64,000 nucleotides of DNA from Ursidibacter maritimus (GCF_009761395.1 NZ_LEKN01000013.1:186001-250000); one strand, 5' to 3'; shown: positions 18,941 through 30,221, numbered from the stretch's first letter. The notes: generated from the sequence alone by a model not told the origin. A program made the numbers and translations.

Positions 18941-18976
18941 TCCCTTTATTCTGAATAAAGAATAAAGGGATTTTTT
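18941..18976 (+). terminator. intrinsic terminator between receptor and slam
   Basis: The perfect 12-base stem TCCCTTTATTCT/AGAATAAAGGGA has a 6-base loop and is followed by six T residues. It lies 7 bases after the receptor stop and 12 bases before the slam ATG. Slam must therefore be expressed by read-through or from a promoter within the receptor gene. Confidence 0.92.
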
Positions 18977-18987
18977 ATTACACAAAA

Positions 18988-20403
18988 ATGAACATTAAAT
19001 ATTATTTACCTTTAATTTATTTATTCCCAACCTCTATTGTAGCTCAGCACACGAATACCGCTATTGATAGGGAATTAAAAGTAGCTATACCTAAACTCAC
19101 AGACTTATCTGCAACTATTTCGGAGAATAAAGAAGATTATTCAACGGAAATCAATGATGAACAGTTGGCAGATAACCCTAATTTAATTTCGCATTTTCTG
19201 AATTTAGCTGTCGATCAAAAGCAGGAAATGTTAATTCCTAAACTTATAGAGATGTATAGAAAATATCCACAACGAGATCTCATTCTAGTTGATTATGCTC
19301 AAGGCGCTTATTTTCACTCAATTCAAGACTATAAAAAAGCAATAAAATTATATTCTAATCTATTAAAAACACACCCTTATTTAGATAAAGTAAGGTTTAA
19401 ACTTGCTCAATGGTTATTTGAGGACACTCAATTAAGTAATGCAGAAGAACAATTTAATCAATTAAAAAATGCTACGCTACCAAACTTTATAAACAAGCAA
19501 ATTGCTTTATACCAAGAAGCTATTAAAGAAAAGCAAGAGATCAATTTCAATATCAAGTTTAGTTATATTAAAGATAACAACATCAATAATGCATCATCAG
19601 AACCTTATATCTATATAGGCTCAACTAAATTTAAGAAAACAGAAGAATCACTACCACAAAAAGCAGAAGGAATACAATATCAATTAAACATAAATAAAAT
19701 TCATAATATAAAAGACAACCATAATATATACATTGAGAATGAATTGGAAGGAAAGTACTATTGGAATAATAAAGAATATAATGATATCAACAACAGATTT
19801 TATTTGGGATATCAATATCAAAATGCAAATAATCGATTTGCTTTTCTTCCTTATTATGAGAAAAGATGGTATTCTCAAAAGCAATATAGTAATGAAAATG
19901 GTATCCGTCTAGAATTAGATAAAAGATTATCTAATCAATGGCAATTTTCTACTAGTTCTGAATTTGCTCAAACAAGATATAAGCACAGTAGCCAAAAACG
20001 AAAAAAACAATTATATTCTGGAACATTAGTACATATTTTGTCTCCTAAAACCGCTCTATATCTAGGTTCTGATATACTATTTGAAAATACACATCAAAAA
20101 AGAAATAACTCAAATAGATATTCATTACGGCTGGGTGCTTCGCATCAGATAAAAAATCTATTTTCTACCCAAATAACATTACAGGTAGCCAAACGCTACT
20201 TCAAGGGTAATGATCTCTTTGTTGCTAAAAAACGCAAAGATACTGAATGGAATTTTTCAGCAACCATATGGAAAAAAGAATGGAATTTATGGGGAATAAT
20301 ACCTAAATTAAATTACCGCTATCAGAAAATTAATTCAAATATCCCTGAATTTTTCTCATTCCATAAACATCAATTAAATTTATTCTTTGAGAAGAATTAC
20401 TAG
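18988..20403 (+). CDS. slam: Slam outer-membrane lipoprotein translocon (type XI secretion, DUF560)
   Basis: Slam proteins move specific lipoproteins across the outer membrane to the cell surface. This one has 471 residues: a signal peptide (to about residue 19), an N-terminal helical TPR-like region (about 60-180; AIKLYSNLLKTHPYLDKVRFKLAQ) and a C-terminal beta-barrel (about 185-471) with alternating aromatic strands such as NRFYLGYQYQNANNRFAFLPYYEKRWY. That is the standard Slam layout. The neighbouring TbpB-barrel lipoprotein is the obvious client. No Shine-Dalgarno is visible and a terminator lies just upstream, suggesting low expression relative to its client. The gene is notably AT-rich. 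Confidence 0.88.
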   Translation: MNIKYYLPLIYLFPTSIVAQHTNTAIDRELKVAIPKLTDLSATISENKEDYSTEINDEQLADNPNLISHFLNLAVDQKQEMLIPKLIEMYRKYPQRDLILVDYAQGAYFHSIQDYKKAIKLYSNLLKTHPYLDKVRFKLAQWLFEDTQLSNAEEQFNQLKNATLPNFINKQIALYQEAIKEKQEINFNIKFSYIKDNNINNASSEPYIYIGSTKFKKTEESLPQKAEGIQYQLNINKIHNIKDNHNIYIENELEGKYYWNNKEYNDINNRFYLGYQYQNANNRFAFLPYYEKRWYSQKQYSNENGIRLELDKRLSNQWQFSTSSEFAQTRYKHSSQKRKKQLYSGTLVHILSPKTALYLGSDILFENTHQKRNNSNRYSLRLGASHQIKNLFSTQITLQVAKRYFKGNDLFVAKKRKDTEWNFSATIWKKEWNLWGIIPKLNYRYQKINSNIPEFFSFHKHQLNLFFEKNY

Positions 20404-20473
20404 AATAATTATTTTCCAATAAGGAGTAAACTATTAAGAAGTGCTTTATCTAACTTTAAAGACTATAGATGTA

Positions 20474-20514
20474 GGTGTAATGGACAAAAGAATGATTGAT
20501 TTACCCATTACACC
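20474..20514. other. inverted repeat between slam and mlaA
   Basis: GGTGTAATGG at 20474-20483 pairs perfectly with CCATTACACC at 20505-20514 around a 21-base loop. It stands between the convergent slam and mlaA genes and may slow transcription from either side, but neither side has a proper T tract. An isolated AAGGAG at about 20420 is followed by no recognisable open frame. Confidence 0.5.
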
Positions 20515-20523
20515 CTCAAAAAA

Positions 20524-21273
20524 CTAATCAATATTCTTAAGTTCTTCCTGTGACAGTGTTTCTTTTGTACTATTAGAGGTTTTACCATCTTTAACTTTAA
20601 ATTCCAAATTTTGGAAATAAGCTTCTCTAAATGTTGCATAAGGATCTTGTGATTGCTTCAATAGTGCATCTTGTCCTAACAATTCTGCACGTTTGTTAAC
20701 GCCTTGAACGGTAAATTTTGCAATGGACCAAGGTGTTGCAAGTAAAGATAAGACAGGATAAGTCGTATCAACAATTCCCCCTAGATCTTGACGAGGAGTC
20801 GCAGGTCCATAGGCAGGAAGCATTACATAAGGCCCAGTAGGTACATCATAACTACCTAGTGTATCTCCAAAGGTACGGCGACCATTGTCTAATTTCAAGT
20901 CATTCGTCATACTTGCAAAGTCAATCAGCCCACCTAAACCAAAAATAGTGTTAAACCAAAAGCGAGTAAAATGCACCATCGCTTTTTTGCCTTCACCTTC
21001 AAGTAACCTATTCACAAAACTAGCAGGCTCATCAAGGTTATTTGCCACATTTACCAATCCTGTTTTTACCGGACTTGGCACATAATCTCGCCAACCTTTA
21101 GCAACAGGCTCAAGAACATAAGGATCTAAATACTCGTAATTGACTTTCCACATTGCACGATTAAATCCTTCTAGAGGGTCTTTACGTTGTCCCGTTTCTT
21201 GATCAATGGATGATGAACATGCAGTCAATATCAAGACAGGAATCATATAAATTAATTGCTTTAATTTTGCCAT
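20524..21273 (-). CDS. mlaA: phospholipid-transport lipoprotein MlaA (VacJ)
   Basis: MlaA is an outer-membrane lipoprotein that removes misplaced phospholipids from the outer leaflet and passes them to the Mla retrograde pathway. It has 249 residues with lipobox LTAC (Cys19). The family core DPLEGFNRAMWKVN, FGLGGLIDFA, FGDTLGSYDVPTGPYVMLP and a hydrophobic ridge near the middle are visible. The C-terminal 30 residues are polar and variable. The partner genes mlaBCDEF are not in the window. Confidence 0.95.
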   Translation of the reverse strand: MAKLKQLIYMIPVLILTACSSSIDQETGQRKDPLEGFNRAMWKVNYEYLDPYVLEPVAKGWRDYVPSPVKTGLVNVANNLDEPASFVNRLLEGEGKKAMVHFTRFWFNTIFGLGGLIDFASMTNDLKLDNGRRTFGDTLGSYDVPTGPYVMLPAYGPATPRQDLGGIVDTTYPVLSLLATPWSIAKFTVQGVNKRAELLGQDALLKQSQDPYATFREAYFQNLEFKVKDGKTSNSTKETLSQEELKNID

Positions 21274-21288
21274 ATTAAACCTTATATA

Positions 21289-21918
21289 TTATTTTAAAAA
21301 GGGGTTTGTTTTCTTCTCACAACCAATGGTTGTATGAGAACCATGTCCAGAAATCACAATGAAATCATCATCTAAATCAAACATTTTATGCCGAATCGTT
21401 TGAATTAACTGATCAAAATCACCTCCGTAGAGATCTGTTCTTCCAATACTATTCTTAAATAGAACATCACCACTAAAGGTTATTTTATTCTCAAAATCAA
21501 AGAAACCAATATGCCCGGGGGAATGTCCTGGTAAATGACGAATTTTAAAAGATAGCTTACCAACGTCAACGATGTCATCTTCTTGTAACCAACGGTCAGG
21601 TAGAAAAGCAGGAACTTCAGGAAAACCATATTCACGACAGATTTGTGGTAACTGCTCAAATAAAATTTTATCTTCTTGCTGAGAACCCAAAACTTCAGCA
21701 TTAAAGTATTTCTTTAACGGTTCAACTGCCATAATATGATCAAGGTGTCCGTGGGTAATTAAAAGTTTTTGAACATGCAGATTTTGACTTTCAATAAACT
21801 GAATAATTCTTTCAGCATCTCCACCCGCATCAATAACCGCAGCATTTTTATCATCATCCCAAATAATTGAACAATTTTGCTGAAATGCCGTAACTGGAAT
21901 AATTTGTAAATTAAACAT
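21289..21918 (-). CDS. ycbL: YcbL-type metallo-beta-lactamase-fold hydrolase (glyoxalase II-like)
   Basis: This cytoplasmic zinc hydrolase has 209 residues. The metal-binding motif THGHLDH is near residue 55, further ligands sit in HLPGHSPGH and TFSGDVLF, and GHGSHTTIG is near the C-terminus. It lacks the C-terminal substrate domain of full glyoxalase II (GloB), matching the short YcbL type, which has weak S-lactoylglutathione hydrolase activity in enteric relatives. It follows mepK and ldtD in the same orientation, the order known as ycbB-ycbK-ycbL in E. coli. Confidence 0.9.
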   Translation of the reverse strand: MFNLQIIPVTAFQQNCSIIWDDDKNAAVIDAGGDAERIIQFIESQNLHVQKLLITHGHLDHIMAVEPLKKYFNAEVLGSQQEDKILFEQLPQICREYGFPEVPAFLPDRWLQEDDIVDVGKLSFKIRHLPGHSPGHIGFFDFENKITFSGDVLFKNSIGRTDLYGGDFDQLIQTIRHKMFDLDDDFIVISGHGSHTTIGCEKKTNPFLK

Positions 21919-21934
21919 CTAAACGAACCGCTTA

Positions 21935-22489
21935 TTATCCACGCCAAGTACGAACAGGGCCAGTATCAACATGTACGAAATTGCTTCCTGGGTAATAACC
22001 TACACCACCGCTATGTAAACTTTCTGCCGCCAATTTTACTTTAGCTAACGGCACTCCTGGAATATAAAAATCAACAGCTTTACCTAGAATATGATAACTA
22101 TTACTTGCTACACCTCGAGAACGACGTCTCATTCTTGCATTCGTCTGTGCAGAACGATAGCCACTTAATATTAAAATTTCAGAATTACGCATTCCCAATT
22201 TAGCTTGAATACGCGTCAATTTTAAGAATAAATTTGGATCGATAGCTCGTACTTGGTTGGTATGTCGATCCCGCATAATATAATTTAACTTACTAAGATC
22301 ATTACGAGAAAAACCATTCGCACTATAAGATGCATTTAATGTTTCCCCTGTATTTACATTACGTAAACGCAAAGAAAGTGGTTTAGGTGTTGAAACAATT
22401 GCACTTACATAATTTGGCAAAAAACTAGCTCCAAGCATAATACCGCCAAGAGATAACCATCTACGGCGTTGTAAATTTGTTTTTTCCAT
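21935..22489 (-). CDS. mepK: murein endopeptidase MepK (YcbK), Tat-exported
   Basis: MepK is a periplasmic zinc peptidase of the M15A/DUF882 family that cleaves peptidoglycan cross-links, including the 3-3 links made by L,D-transpeptidases. It has 184 residues. The N-terminus carries a twin-arginine signal (LQRRRWLSLGG), so it is exported folded. Zinc ligands are in SYHILGKAVDFYI (His and Asp) and FVHVDTG (His). It sits next to ldtD, whose product makes the bonds it cuts. Confidence 0.92.
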   Translation of the reverse strand: MEKTNLQRRRWLSLGGIMLGASFLPNYVSAIVSTPKPLSLRLRNVNTGETLNASYSANGFSRNDLSKLNYIMRDRHTNQVRAIDPNLFLKLTRIQAKLGMRNSEILILSGYRSAQTNARMRRRSRGVASNSYHILGKAVDFYIPGVPLAKVKLAAESLHSGGVGYYPGSNFVHVDTGPVRTWRG

Positions 22490-22632
22490 TCTTTACCTCA
22501 TTATTTTCATGATAATGTCACTATTAGATCCCAAATCAATTTATTTAAGAAACCAATAAATGTATTTTGAATGTATTCTTAAAAGAAAGTTCCGAGAAAA
22601 ATAAAAATTCTTCTCGGAAAATTTATAATTTT

Positions 22633-24216
22633 TTAAATCAGATTTTTAACTTTTGCCCAATCTAACGATGTTTTCGGAATTTTCACATCATATTTATAAA
22701 TATCAGGTAAAGTATAAACTTTGCCACCTTCAACCCAAGATGTTACATAGTATAAGTAAACAGGATTATCCGATCGAATTGGTGCTGAAGTAGTTTTATT
22801 GCTCGCAAGCACATTTCTTTTACGTTCTTCTGACCAACCTGCCTCTTTTAATAGTAACGTTGCAAGCTCGTCTGATTTTGCCACTCGTACACAACCTGAA
22901 CTTAATGCCCGATCACTCTTTCCAAACAAACCATGATTTGGCGTATCATGCAAATAAATCGCATCAGAACTTGGCATATTAAACTTATAACGTCCTAATG
23001 CGCTATCATCGCCAGCTTTCTGGCGAATATGATATGGGAAATTTTTTGTCGGGTTATCGTAAGCAGCCCAGTTAATACTGTAAGGATTAACTATGCTACC
23101 TTTACTGTCAATAATTTCATATCCTTTACGTTCCACATAGCTAGGATCTTGACGCATTTTTGGTACTAAATCTTTATTTTTAATGCTTGCAGGTACATTC
23201 CAAGGTGGATTAACTACAACATTACTCAATTTACTGTACATTACTGGTGTTCGACGTTCATCACGACCAACAATAACTTTAGATTGCAAAACTGCTTTAC
23301 CATCACGGAAATAATGTAACTGGTAGCTTGGAATATTCACAAAAATTCCATTATTGAAACTAGGAATTAAACGTAATCGTTGTGCATTTAATGCTAATTT
23401 ATAGAACGAAGTCGATAATCCTACTTCAACATTTTGCTCATTATTTACCTTTTTAGATTTTTTCTTTGCACTATTCCCAATACTTCCATTAGAAGACGTA
23501 GCAAATAGCTTCTGAATAGTTTCTTGATAAATATGATTACGCGGGACTAAATTTGCAATATATTGAGCCATAGAACCACTTTTTGTAGCTTGAACCCAAG
23601 CACTAATATGGTTTTCCGCTGGGGCAGAGGTACTATAACTTCCCAAATTGTAAAGCCACTGATTTGCAAACTTGACAACATTTTTGTTGTAATACAAATA
23701 ATCTAAAAAGCTATCTGTCAATAAAATATCTTTAGCTAAACCTTCTGGCATATTGATAATTTGTTGGAGTGCTTTGGCTGATTTCGTGGATACTCCACTG
23801 ATAGCAAATGCCGCATACTCTTTCAAGAAAATTTTCTCAGCATTTTTGTCCGACCAAAGTGGTTGAAAATCATTTTCTAAATAAACTTGTGCTACTGTTG
23901 AAGAAAGCAACAATTGATAAGTCCCAATTTCTTGCTGAAGACGAGCTTCTGCTTGTGCTAATTTCTCTGCTGCAATTCGTTTTTCTTCTTCTCGTTGAAT
24001 AATATTTTCTGCTTGTTTTGCTAATGCTTCCGCTCTTGCTTGTTGTGCTGCAAAACTTAATTGTGGTAATACGTTATCTTGTGTAACAACACTATCTGTT
24101 GCAACAGCGGTTACAGCCTGAGTACCTGACGCTGCTACATCAACTACGGGAGCAGGAGATTCAGCTAATGCGGTAGTTGATAACATCAAAATAGGCAAGT
24201 AGTTAAGTTTTCTCAT
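22633..24216 (-). CDS. ldtD: L,D-transpeptidase LdtD (YcbB)
   Basis: LdtD makes 3-3 peptidoglycan cross-links in the periplasm. It has 527 residues with a signal peptide ending ALA, then a helical/coiled region rich in Ala, Gln and Glu (about 55-95). The YkuD catalytic domain follows in the C-terminal half, with the active-site motif LSSGCVRV (Cys442) and an upstream IYLHDTPN. It is shorter than the E. coli enzyme (615). ATG 24216 is preferred; a TTG three codons earlier is an alternative but sits only 2 bases from the putative ribosome-binding GGA. Confidence 0.92.
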   Translation of the reverse strand: MRKLNYLPILMLSTTALAESPAPVVDVAASGTQAVTAVATDSVVTQDNVLPQLSFAAQQARAEALAKQAENIIQREEEKRIAAEKLAQAEARLQQEIGTYQLLLSSTVAQVYLENDFQPLWSDKNAEKIFLKEYAAFAISGVSTKSAKALQQIINMPEGLAKDILLTDSFLDYLYYNKNVVKFANQWLYNLGSYSTSAPAENHISAWVQATKSGSMAQYIANLVPRNHIYQETIQKLFATSSNGSIGNSAKKKSKKVNNEQNVEVGLSTSFYKLALNAQRLRLIPSFNNGIFVNIPSYQLHYFRDGKAVLQSKVIVGRDERRTPVMYSKLSNVVVNPPWNVPASIKNKDLVPKMRQDPSYVERKGYEIIDSKGSIVNPYSINWAAYDNPTKNFPYHIRQKAGDDSALGRYKFNMPSSDAIYLHDTPNHGLFGKSDRALSSGCVRVAKSDELATLLLKEAGWSEERKRNVLASNKTTSAPIRSDNPVYLYYVTSWVEGGKVYTLPDIYKYDVKIPKTSLDWAKVKNLI

Positions 24217-24246
24217 TGAAATCAATATCCGAATTTGTAAATTTTC

Positions 24247-24282
24247 TAATAAAAGAGACCGCTTTAAAAATAAGCGGTCTAG
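24247..24282 (-). terminator. terminator of prc made of paired uptake sequences
   Basis: AGACCGCTT (24256-24264) and AAGCGGTCT (24272-24280) form a perfect 9-base stem. On the minus strand it is followed by CTTTTATT. It is two opposed uptake-signal cores placed just past the prc stop codon. Confidence 0.8.
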
Positions 24283-24309
24283 GATAGTATCACATTATAA
24301 GCGATTTTT

Positions 24310-26316
24310 TTATTTTTTATCCATCTGTAACCAATCTATCATCATTTTTTCCGTTTCTTTTAAGAAGAAATCTGGAGCTTCATAATCTTTTGGTAACGCA
24401 TCAAGATTTTTCAATGGTTTCTTACCTTCACGTTTAAAACGAGCATTGAGATCATTTAATCGTTTAGTTTCATCAGTCTTATTCTCTTTCAAGCGTTCGG
24501 CAAGATTTAACGATGTAAATTTACGTTCATCTTTCTGCTTACGGATTGCGATATCTTCATTTAACGTAATAAATTCAGGTTCTTTTGCAATACGTTCAGA
24601 ATGTTTACGAGTTAGCTCTGCTACATTTTTACGAGCATTTCCCACTTCCGCATAGGTGGCTGCAGGAATTTTATCCCAAGGCAGTGCATTATCTTCAAAA
24701 CTTTCACCTACTTTCTCCGCATTGATGATTTCAGGGAAGCGAATATCCGCCTCAACCCCTTTCAGCTGAGTACTGCCACCATTGATACGATAGAATTTCT
24801 GGATAGTATATTGAATAAAACCTAATGGACTTTGATCCAAATCGTAAACAAAATTCAATGAACGACTTTGCTGTACTGTTCCTTTTCCGAAGGTTTGTTG
24901 CCCAACAATAATAGCTCGATTATAGTCTTGCATCGCAGCAGCAAAAATTTCAGAGGCTGATGCACTATAACGGTTTATCATTACCATAATATCGCCCGTA
25001 TATTCGACACTACTATCTGGGTCTTCGTGAACTCTAATTCGATTGAACGCATCACGCACTTGAACAACGGGGCCATCTTTAATAAAGAGTCCCGTTAACT
25101 CAACCACTTCAGGTAATGAACCACCACCATTTTCACGCAAATCTATGATCAAACCATCTGCTTTTTTAGCTTTCATCTCTTTTAAGAGTTTACGAACATC
25201 TGCGGTCAAACCAATGTAGAAAGTAGGAATTTTAATAACTGCAATATTTTTTCCTTCTACTTTATCGAAAGTCAATTTTGCAGCACTATCTTCTAAGCGA
25301 ATTTTATCGCGAACAAGGGTAACAACTTTATTTTTTCCACCTTTTGCTGGCTCAATTTCAAGGAAAACTTTCGTACCTTTCTTACCTTTAATTTTATCGA
25401 CAACATCATCTAAACGCCAACCAACCACATCTTCAATTTTATCTTGTGCTTGACCAACACCAACAATTTTATCGCCAGCTACTAATTTTTTGCTACGAGC
25501 GGCTGGTGCTCCTGGCACAAGTGATTTGATTTTTGTTACATCATCTTCCATTTCAAGTGTTGCGCCAATACCTTCTAAGGAAAGGTTCATACTCTCTTGG
25601 AAACTTTTTGCTGCTCTTGGTGAAAGATAACTCGTATGCGGATCAATTTCCCTAGAGAATGCATTCAAATAGCTTTGTAAAATATCATCAGCTTTATTTT
25701 GTGTTAAACGGCGAATTGCCAAGTTATAACGTTTAACTAATGTTTTTTTAATTTCAGCCCATTTTTTATCTTTCAAATATAAATTGATAATATCGTTTTT
25801 AACACGTTGTTCCCACAATTTATCTGCTTCTTCTTTTGTTTTCGGGAAAGGCGCCTTTTCACGATCATTTTCAATTTGATCATCACCTTTTAGGTCAGGT
25901 TCTTTATCTAATAATGACAAAGCATATTGATAACGCTCATAACGGCGTTTCATTAGCAAATCATAGATTTCGAAAGCACTTGCTAATTTTCCCTCGTACA
26001 ATTCTTCATCTAATTGTTTAGCATATTTAGCACGCATTTCATCAATATCAGATTGCAAAAAAGTGTTATGTGATGCATCAAGCCAATCAATATAACGATT
26101 AAAAATTTTATCAGCAAAAGCATCATCTAAGGTAAATTTATGATAATGAGATTGCGTTAAACGTGCCGTAACACGTTTAGTAGAAAGTATATGTTGTTCT
26201 GTTGGTTGAGGAATAACTAATTCACTAGCTTTGATTGTAGGCTCAACAGCAAAAGTACTGATCGTAATTAAGCTACTACAAAAACCAACAAGATATTTAA
26301 ATTTGTTATTTATCAT
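24310..26316 (-). CDS. prc: tail-specific periplasmic protease Prc (Tsp)
   Basis: Prc degrades periplasmic proteins with exposed nonpolar C-termini and trims penicillin-binding protein 3; in E. coli it also controls the endopeptidase MepS. It has 668 residues: a signal peptide, an N-terminal helical domain, a PDZ domain (about 240-330, GIGATLEMEDDV) and an S41 catalytic domain. The Ser/Lys dyad is predicted at Ser453 (NRYSASASEIFAA) and Lys478 (TFGKGTVQQ). It follows proQ by 21 bases, the conserved proQ-prc order. Confidence 0.96.
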   Translation of the reverse strand: MINNKFKYLVGFCSSLITISTFAVEPTIKASELVIPQPTEQHILSTKRVTARLTQSHYHKFTLDDAFADKIFNRYIDWLDASHNTFLQSDIDEMRAKYAKQLDEELYEGKLASAFEIYDLLMKRRYERYQYALSLLDKEPDLKGDDQIENDREKAPFPKTKEEADKLWEQRVKNDIINLYLKDKKWAEIKKTLVKRYNLAIRRLTQNKADDILQSYLNAFSREIDPHTSYLSPRAAKSFQESMNLSLEGIGATLEMEDDVTKIKSLVPGAPAARSKKLVAGDKIVGVGQAQDKIEDVVGWRLDDVVDKIKGKKGTKVFLEIEPAKGGKNKVVTLVRDKIRLEDSAAKLTFDKVEGKNIAVIKIPTFYIGLTADVRKLLKEMKAKKADGLIIDLRENGGGSLPEVVELTGLFIKDGPVVQVRDAFNRIRVHEDPDSSVEYTGDIMVMINRYSASASEIFAAAMQDYNRAIIVGQQTFGKGTVQQSRSLNFVYDLDQSPLGFIQYTIQKFYRINGGSTQLKGVEADIRFPEIINAEKVGESFEDNALPWDKIPAATYAEVGNARKNVAELTRKHSERIAKEPEFITLNEDIAIRKQKDERKFTSLNLAERLKENKTDETKRLNDLNARFKREGKKPLKNLDALPKDYEAPDFFLKETEKMMIDWLQMDKK

Positions 26317-26337
26317 AACTATTTTATCTCAATCTAT

Positions 26338-26871
26338 TTAGTGTCTATTTTTACTAAATTTATTTTCTAAGGCAGCCAAACTTTCAATAGAAGCTTTGCT
26401 TGGTTCGTTGCGTTTTTTCATTTCTGCACGTTTTTGTGCATTTTCTTCTTTCGCCTTTTGCTTAAAAAACGCCTTACGTTTTTCTTTTTGTTCTTTAATT
26501 TGCTGTGCTTTTCTTTCTGCGTAAGCTGCCTTTGCTTGCTCAAGTGATTTTGCTGCGTGTTCTGCTTGTGTTGCATCAACAACACCACATTCCTCACCAT
26601 TTAACCCAACACGAACAGCACCTTCTTTACAAGAATGAAGATAACGCCAGTTTGCTGTATAGTTACGCAATGCCTGACGTAATAAGGTTTTACTTACTTT
26701 ACCTTCTTCAGATAAAGCCTCTGCTAACTCTTGAAACAAACCAATTTTTAATGGTTTTGCTTCTCCTTCTGTTGAAAAACATAAAGGGAATTTTTCAGCT
26801 AAATACGCAACAACTTCTTTAGTTGTTAAGGTTGTTTTTTGATTTTGCTCTAAATCAAGTTGTTCAGTCAT
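26338..26871 (-). CDS. proQ: RNA chaperone ProQ
   Basis: ProQ is a FinO-domain RNA-binding protein that stabilises many small RNAs and mRNA 3' ends. It has 177 residues: a FinO/ProQ domain in about 15-115 ([34 protein letters not shown]) and then a highly charged Lys/Glu/Arg helical tail. The C-terminal Tudor-like domain of the E. coli protein (232 residues) is missing. The ATG at 26871 has GGAA 8 bases upstream; an ATG four codons earlier lacks a ribosome-binding site. Confidence 0.93.
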   Translation of the reverse strand: MTEQLDLEQNQKTTLTTKEVVAYLAEKFPLCFSTEGEAKPLKIGLFQELAEALSEEGKVSKTLLRQALRNYTANWRYLHSCKEGAVRVGLNGEECGVVDATQAEHAAKSLEQAKAAYAERKAQQIKEQKEKRKAFFKQKAKEENAQKRAEMKKRNEPSKASIESLAALENKFSKNRH

Positions 26872-27015
26872 AAATTGTTCCATATAACGAAAGATAAAAA
26901 TATTTTGGCTATTTTATTCCATTATCCATATTAAAAATAGAGAAACTACACGCAAGCGGGTAGATTTCTCATAAATTTTGCAACTATCAAATAACTAGAA
27001 AATAGTATTTGCCAA

Positions 27016-28880
<1,865 letters not shown>

Positions 28881-28926
28881 AATAACCTAAAAATAAGTGG
28901 CTTATAGTAGCTACTTTTTATGAGTT

Positions 28927-29190
28927 CTACTCCGCACGATAACGGTCAATAATCATCATTGTACCGCCATTACCCGAACAAGTATTTTCCTTAGCGGTAG
29001 AATAAGTACCATCACGACAGAGCGCAGTGGCATTGGCTGGAACATTTAATGGAATCTGAGATTGCTGAATTGCTTGTTGCGAAATCACCGTTGCAGATTG
29101 ATCTTTTGCTTTGACCACTTCTACTGGTTTATTTGTTGAGCAGGCTGATATAGCCACGATAAGCGCACTCCATAATACAATTTTTTTCAT
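28927..29190 (-). CDS. small DUF3761-type lipoprotein
   Basis: This 87-residue protein has a lipoprotein signal ending in VAISAC. The conserved C-terminal block (NATALCRDGTYSTAKENTC followed by SGNGG) matches the DUF3761 pattern, which has two cysteines likely to pair in the periplasm. GGAG precedes two consecutive ATG codons; the second (29190) has the better spacing. Function is unknown. It sits between cnoX and the mdh terminator and seems to be transcribed alone. Confidence 0.75.
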   Translation of the reverse strand: MKKIVLWSALIVAISACSTNKPVEVVKAKDQSATVISQQAIQQSQIPLNVPANATALCRDGTYSTAKENTCSGNGGTMMIIDRYRAE

Positions 29191-29210
29191 CATTAACTCC
29201 AATTCTCTGT

Positions 29211-29243
29211 AAAATAAAAGCCGAAAACAATGTTTTCGGCTTA
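29211..29243 (-). terminator. intrinsic terminator of mdh
   Basis: AAGCCGAAAA and TTTTCGGCTT form a strong stem, followed on the minus strand by a T-rich tract (TTATTTTA). It lies 34 bases past the mdh stop. Confidence 0.9.
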
Positions 29244-29276
29244 CATAATGACGACATTTTCGACTAAATTCAAGTC

Positions 29277-30221
29277 TTATCCGTTAATGAATTTTTCACC
29301 TAATTCAATATCTGCTTTCAACGTCGGGATCATTGCATCAACTGCTGCTTGTTCGTAAGCACTTAATTCACCAATTGGTAGTAATTCTTCAACACCATTA
29401 CGTCCCAAACGAACAGGTTGTGCAAAGAAACGAGCGTACTTGCCATCGCCTTCAACATAAGCATATTCTGTGACTTCTTCGCCAGTTAATCCTTTTAATA
29501 CAGAACGAGCAAAACGCGCAGCGGCTTGTGCCATTGAAAGTGTTGCAGATCCACCACCAGCTTTCGCCTCAACAACTTCAGTACCCGCATTTTGAATACG
29601 TTTAGTTAATGCTTCAACTTCTTCTGGCGTAAAATGAATTCTATCAGCTTCATAAGCCTGAGAAAGTAATGGTAAAATCGTCACACCTGAGTGTCCACCA
29701 ATCACTGGTACTTTGATACGATTTACATCTTTACCTTTTAACTCGGCAACAAAGGTTTCTGAACGTAACACATCAAGTGAAGTAACCCCAAATAATTTAC
29801 GCGGATCATAAACACCTGCTTTTTTCAGCACTTCTGCAGCAATTGCAACTGTCGTATTTACAGGGTTAGTGATAATACCAACACAAGCTTTAGGGCAAAC
29901 CACCGCTACTTTTTCGATTAAATTACGTACGATACCCGCATTGATATTAAATAAATCAGAGCGATCCATTCCTGGCTTACGCGCAACACCTGCTGAAATC
30001 AAAACTAAATCTGCATTTTCTAGTGCTGGAGTTGGGTCTTCGCCACTATATCCCGTTGCTTTTACTGCTGTTGGAATATGACTCACATCTACCGCCACAC
30101 CTGGAGTAACAGGGGCAATATCATAAAGCGCCAATGTAGTACCTGCTGGTAACTGTAATTTAAGTAATAGTGCTAATGCTTGTCCAATACCGCCTGCTGC
30201 ACCTAAAACTGCTACTTTCAT
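29277..30221 (-). CDS. mdh: malate dehydrogenase
   Basis: Mdh is an NAD-dependent enzyme interconverting malate and oxaloacetate. It has 314 residues (E. coli 312). The nucleotide-binding [11 protein letters not shown] is at the N-terminus, substrate-binding arginines are in [20 protein letters not shown] follows, and the catalytic histidine is in [24 protein letters not shown] precedes the ATG. It is divergent from argR, as in E. coli. Confidence 0.98.
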   Translation of the reverse strand: MKVAVLGAAGGIGQALALLLKLQLPAGTTLALYDIAPVTPGVAVDVSHIPTAVKATGYSGEDPTPALENADLVLISAGVARKPGMDRSDLFNINAGIVRNLIEKVAVVCPKACVGIITNPVNTTVAIAAEVLKKAGVYDPRKLFGVTSLDVLRSETFVAELKGKDVNRIKVPVIGGHSGVTILPLLSQAYEADRIHFTPEEVEALTKRIQNAGTEVVEAKAGGGSATLSMAQAAARFARSVLKGLTGEEVTEYAYVEGDGKYARFFAQPVRLGRNGVEELLPIGELSAYEQAAVDAMIPTLKADIELGEKFING

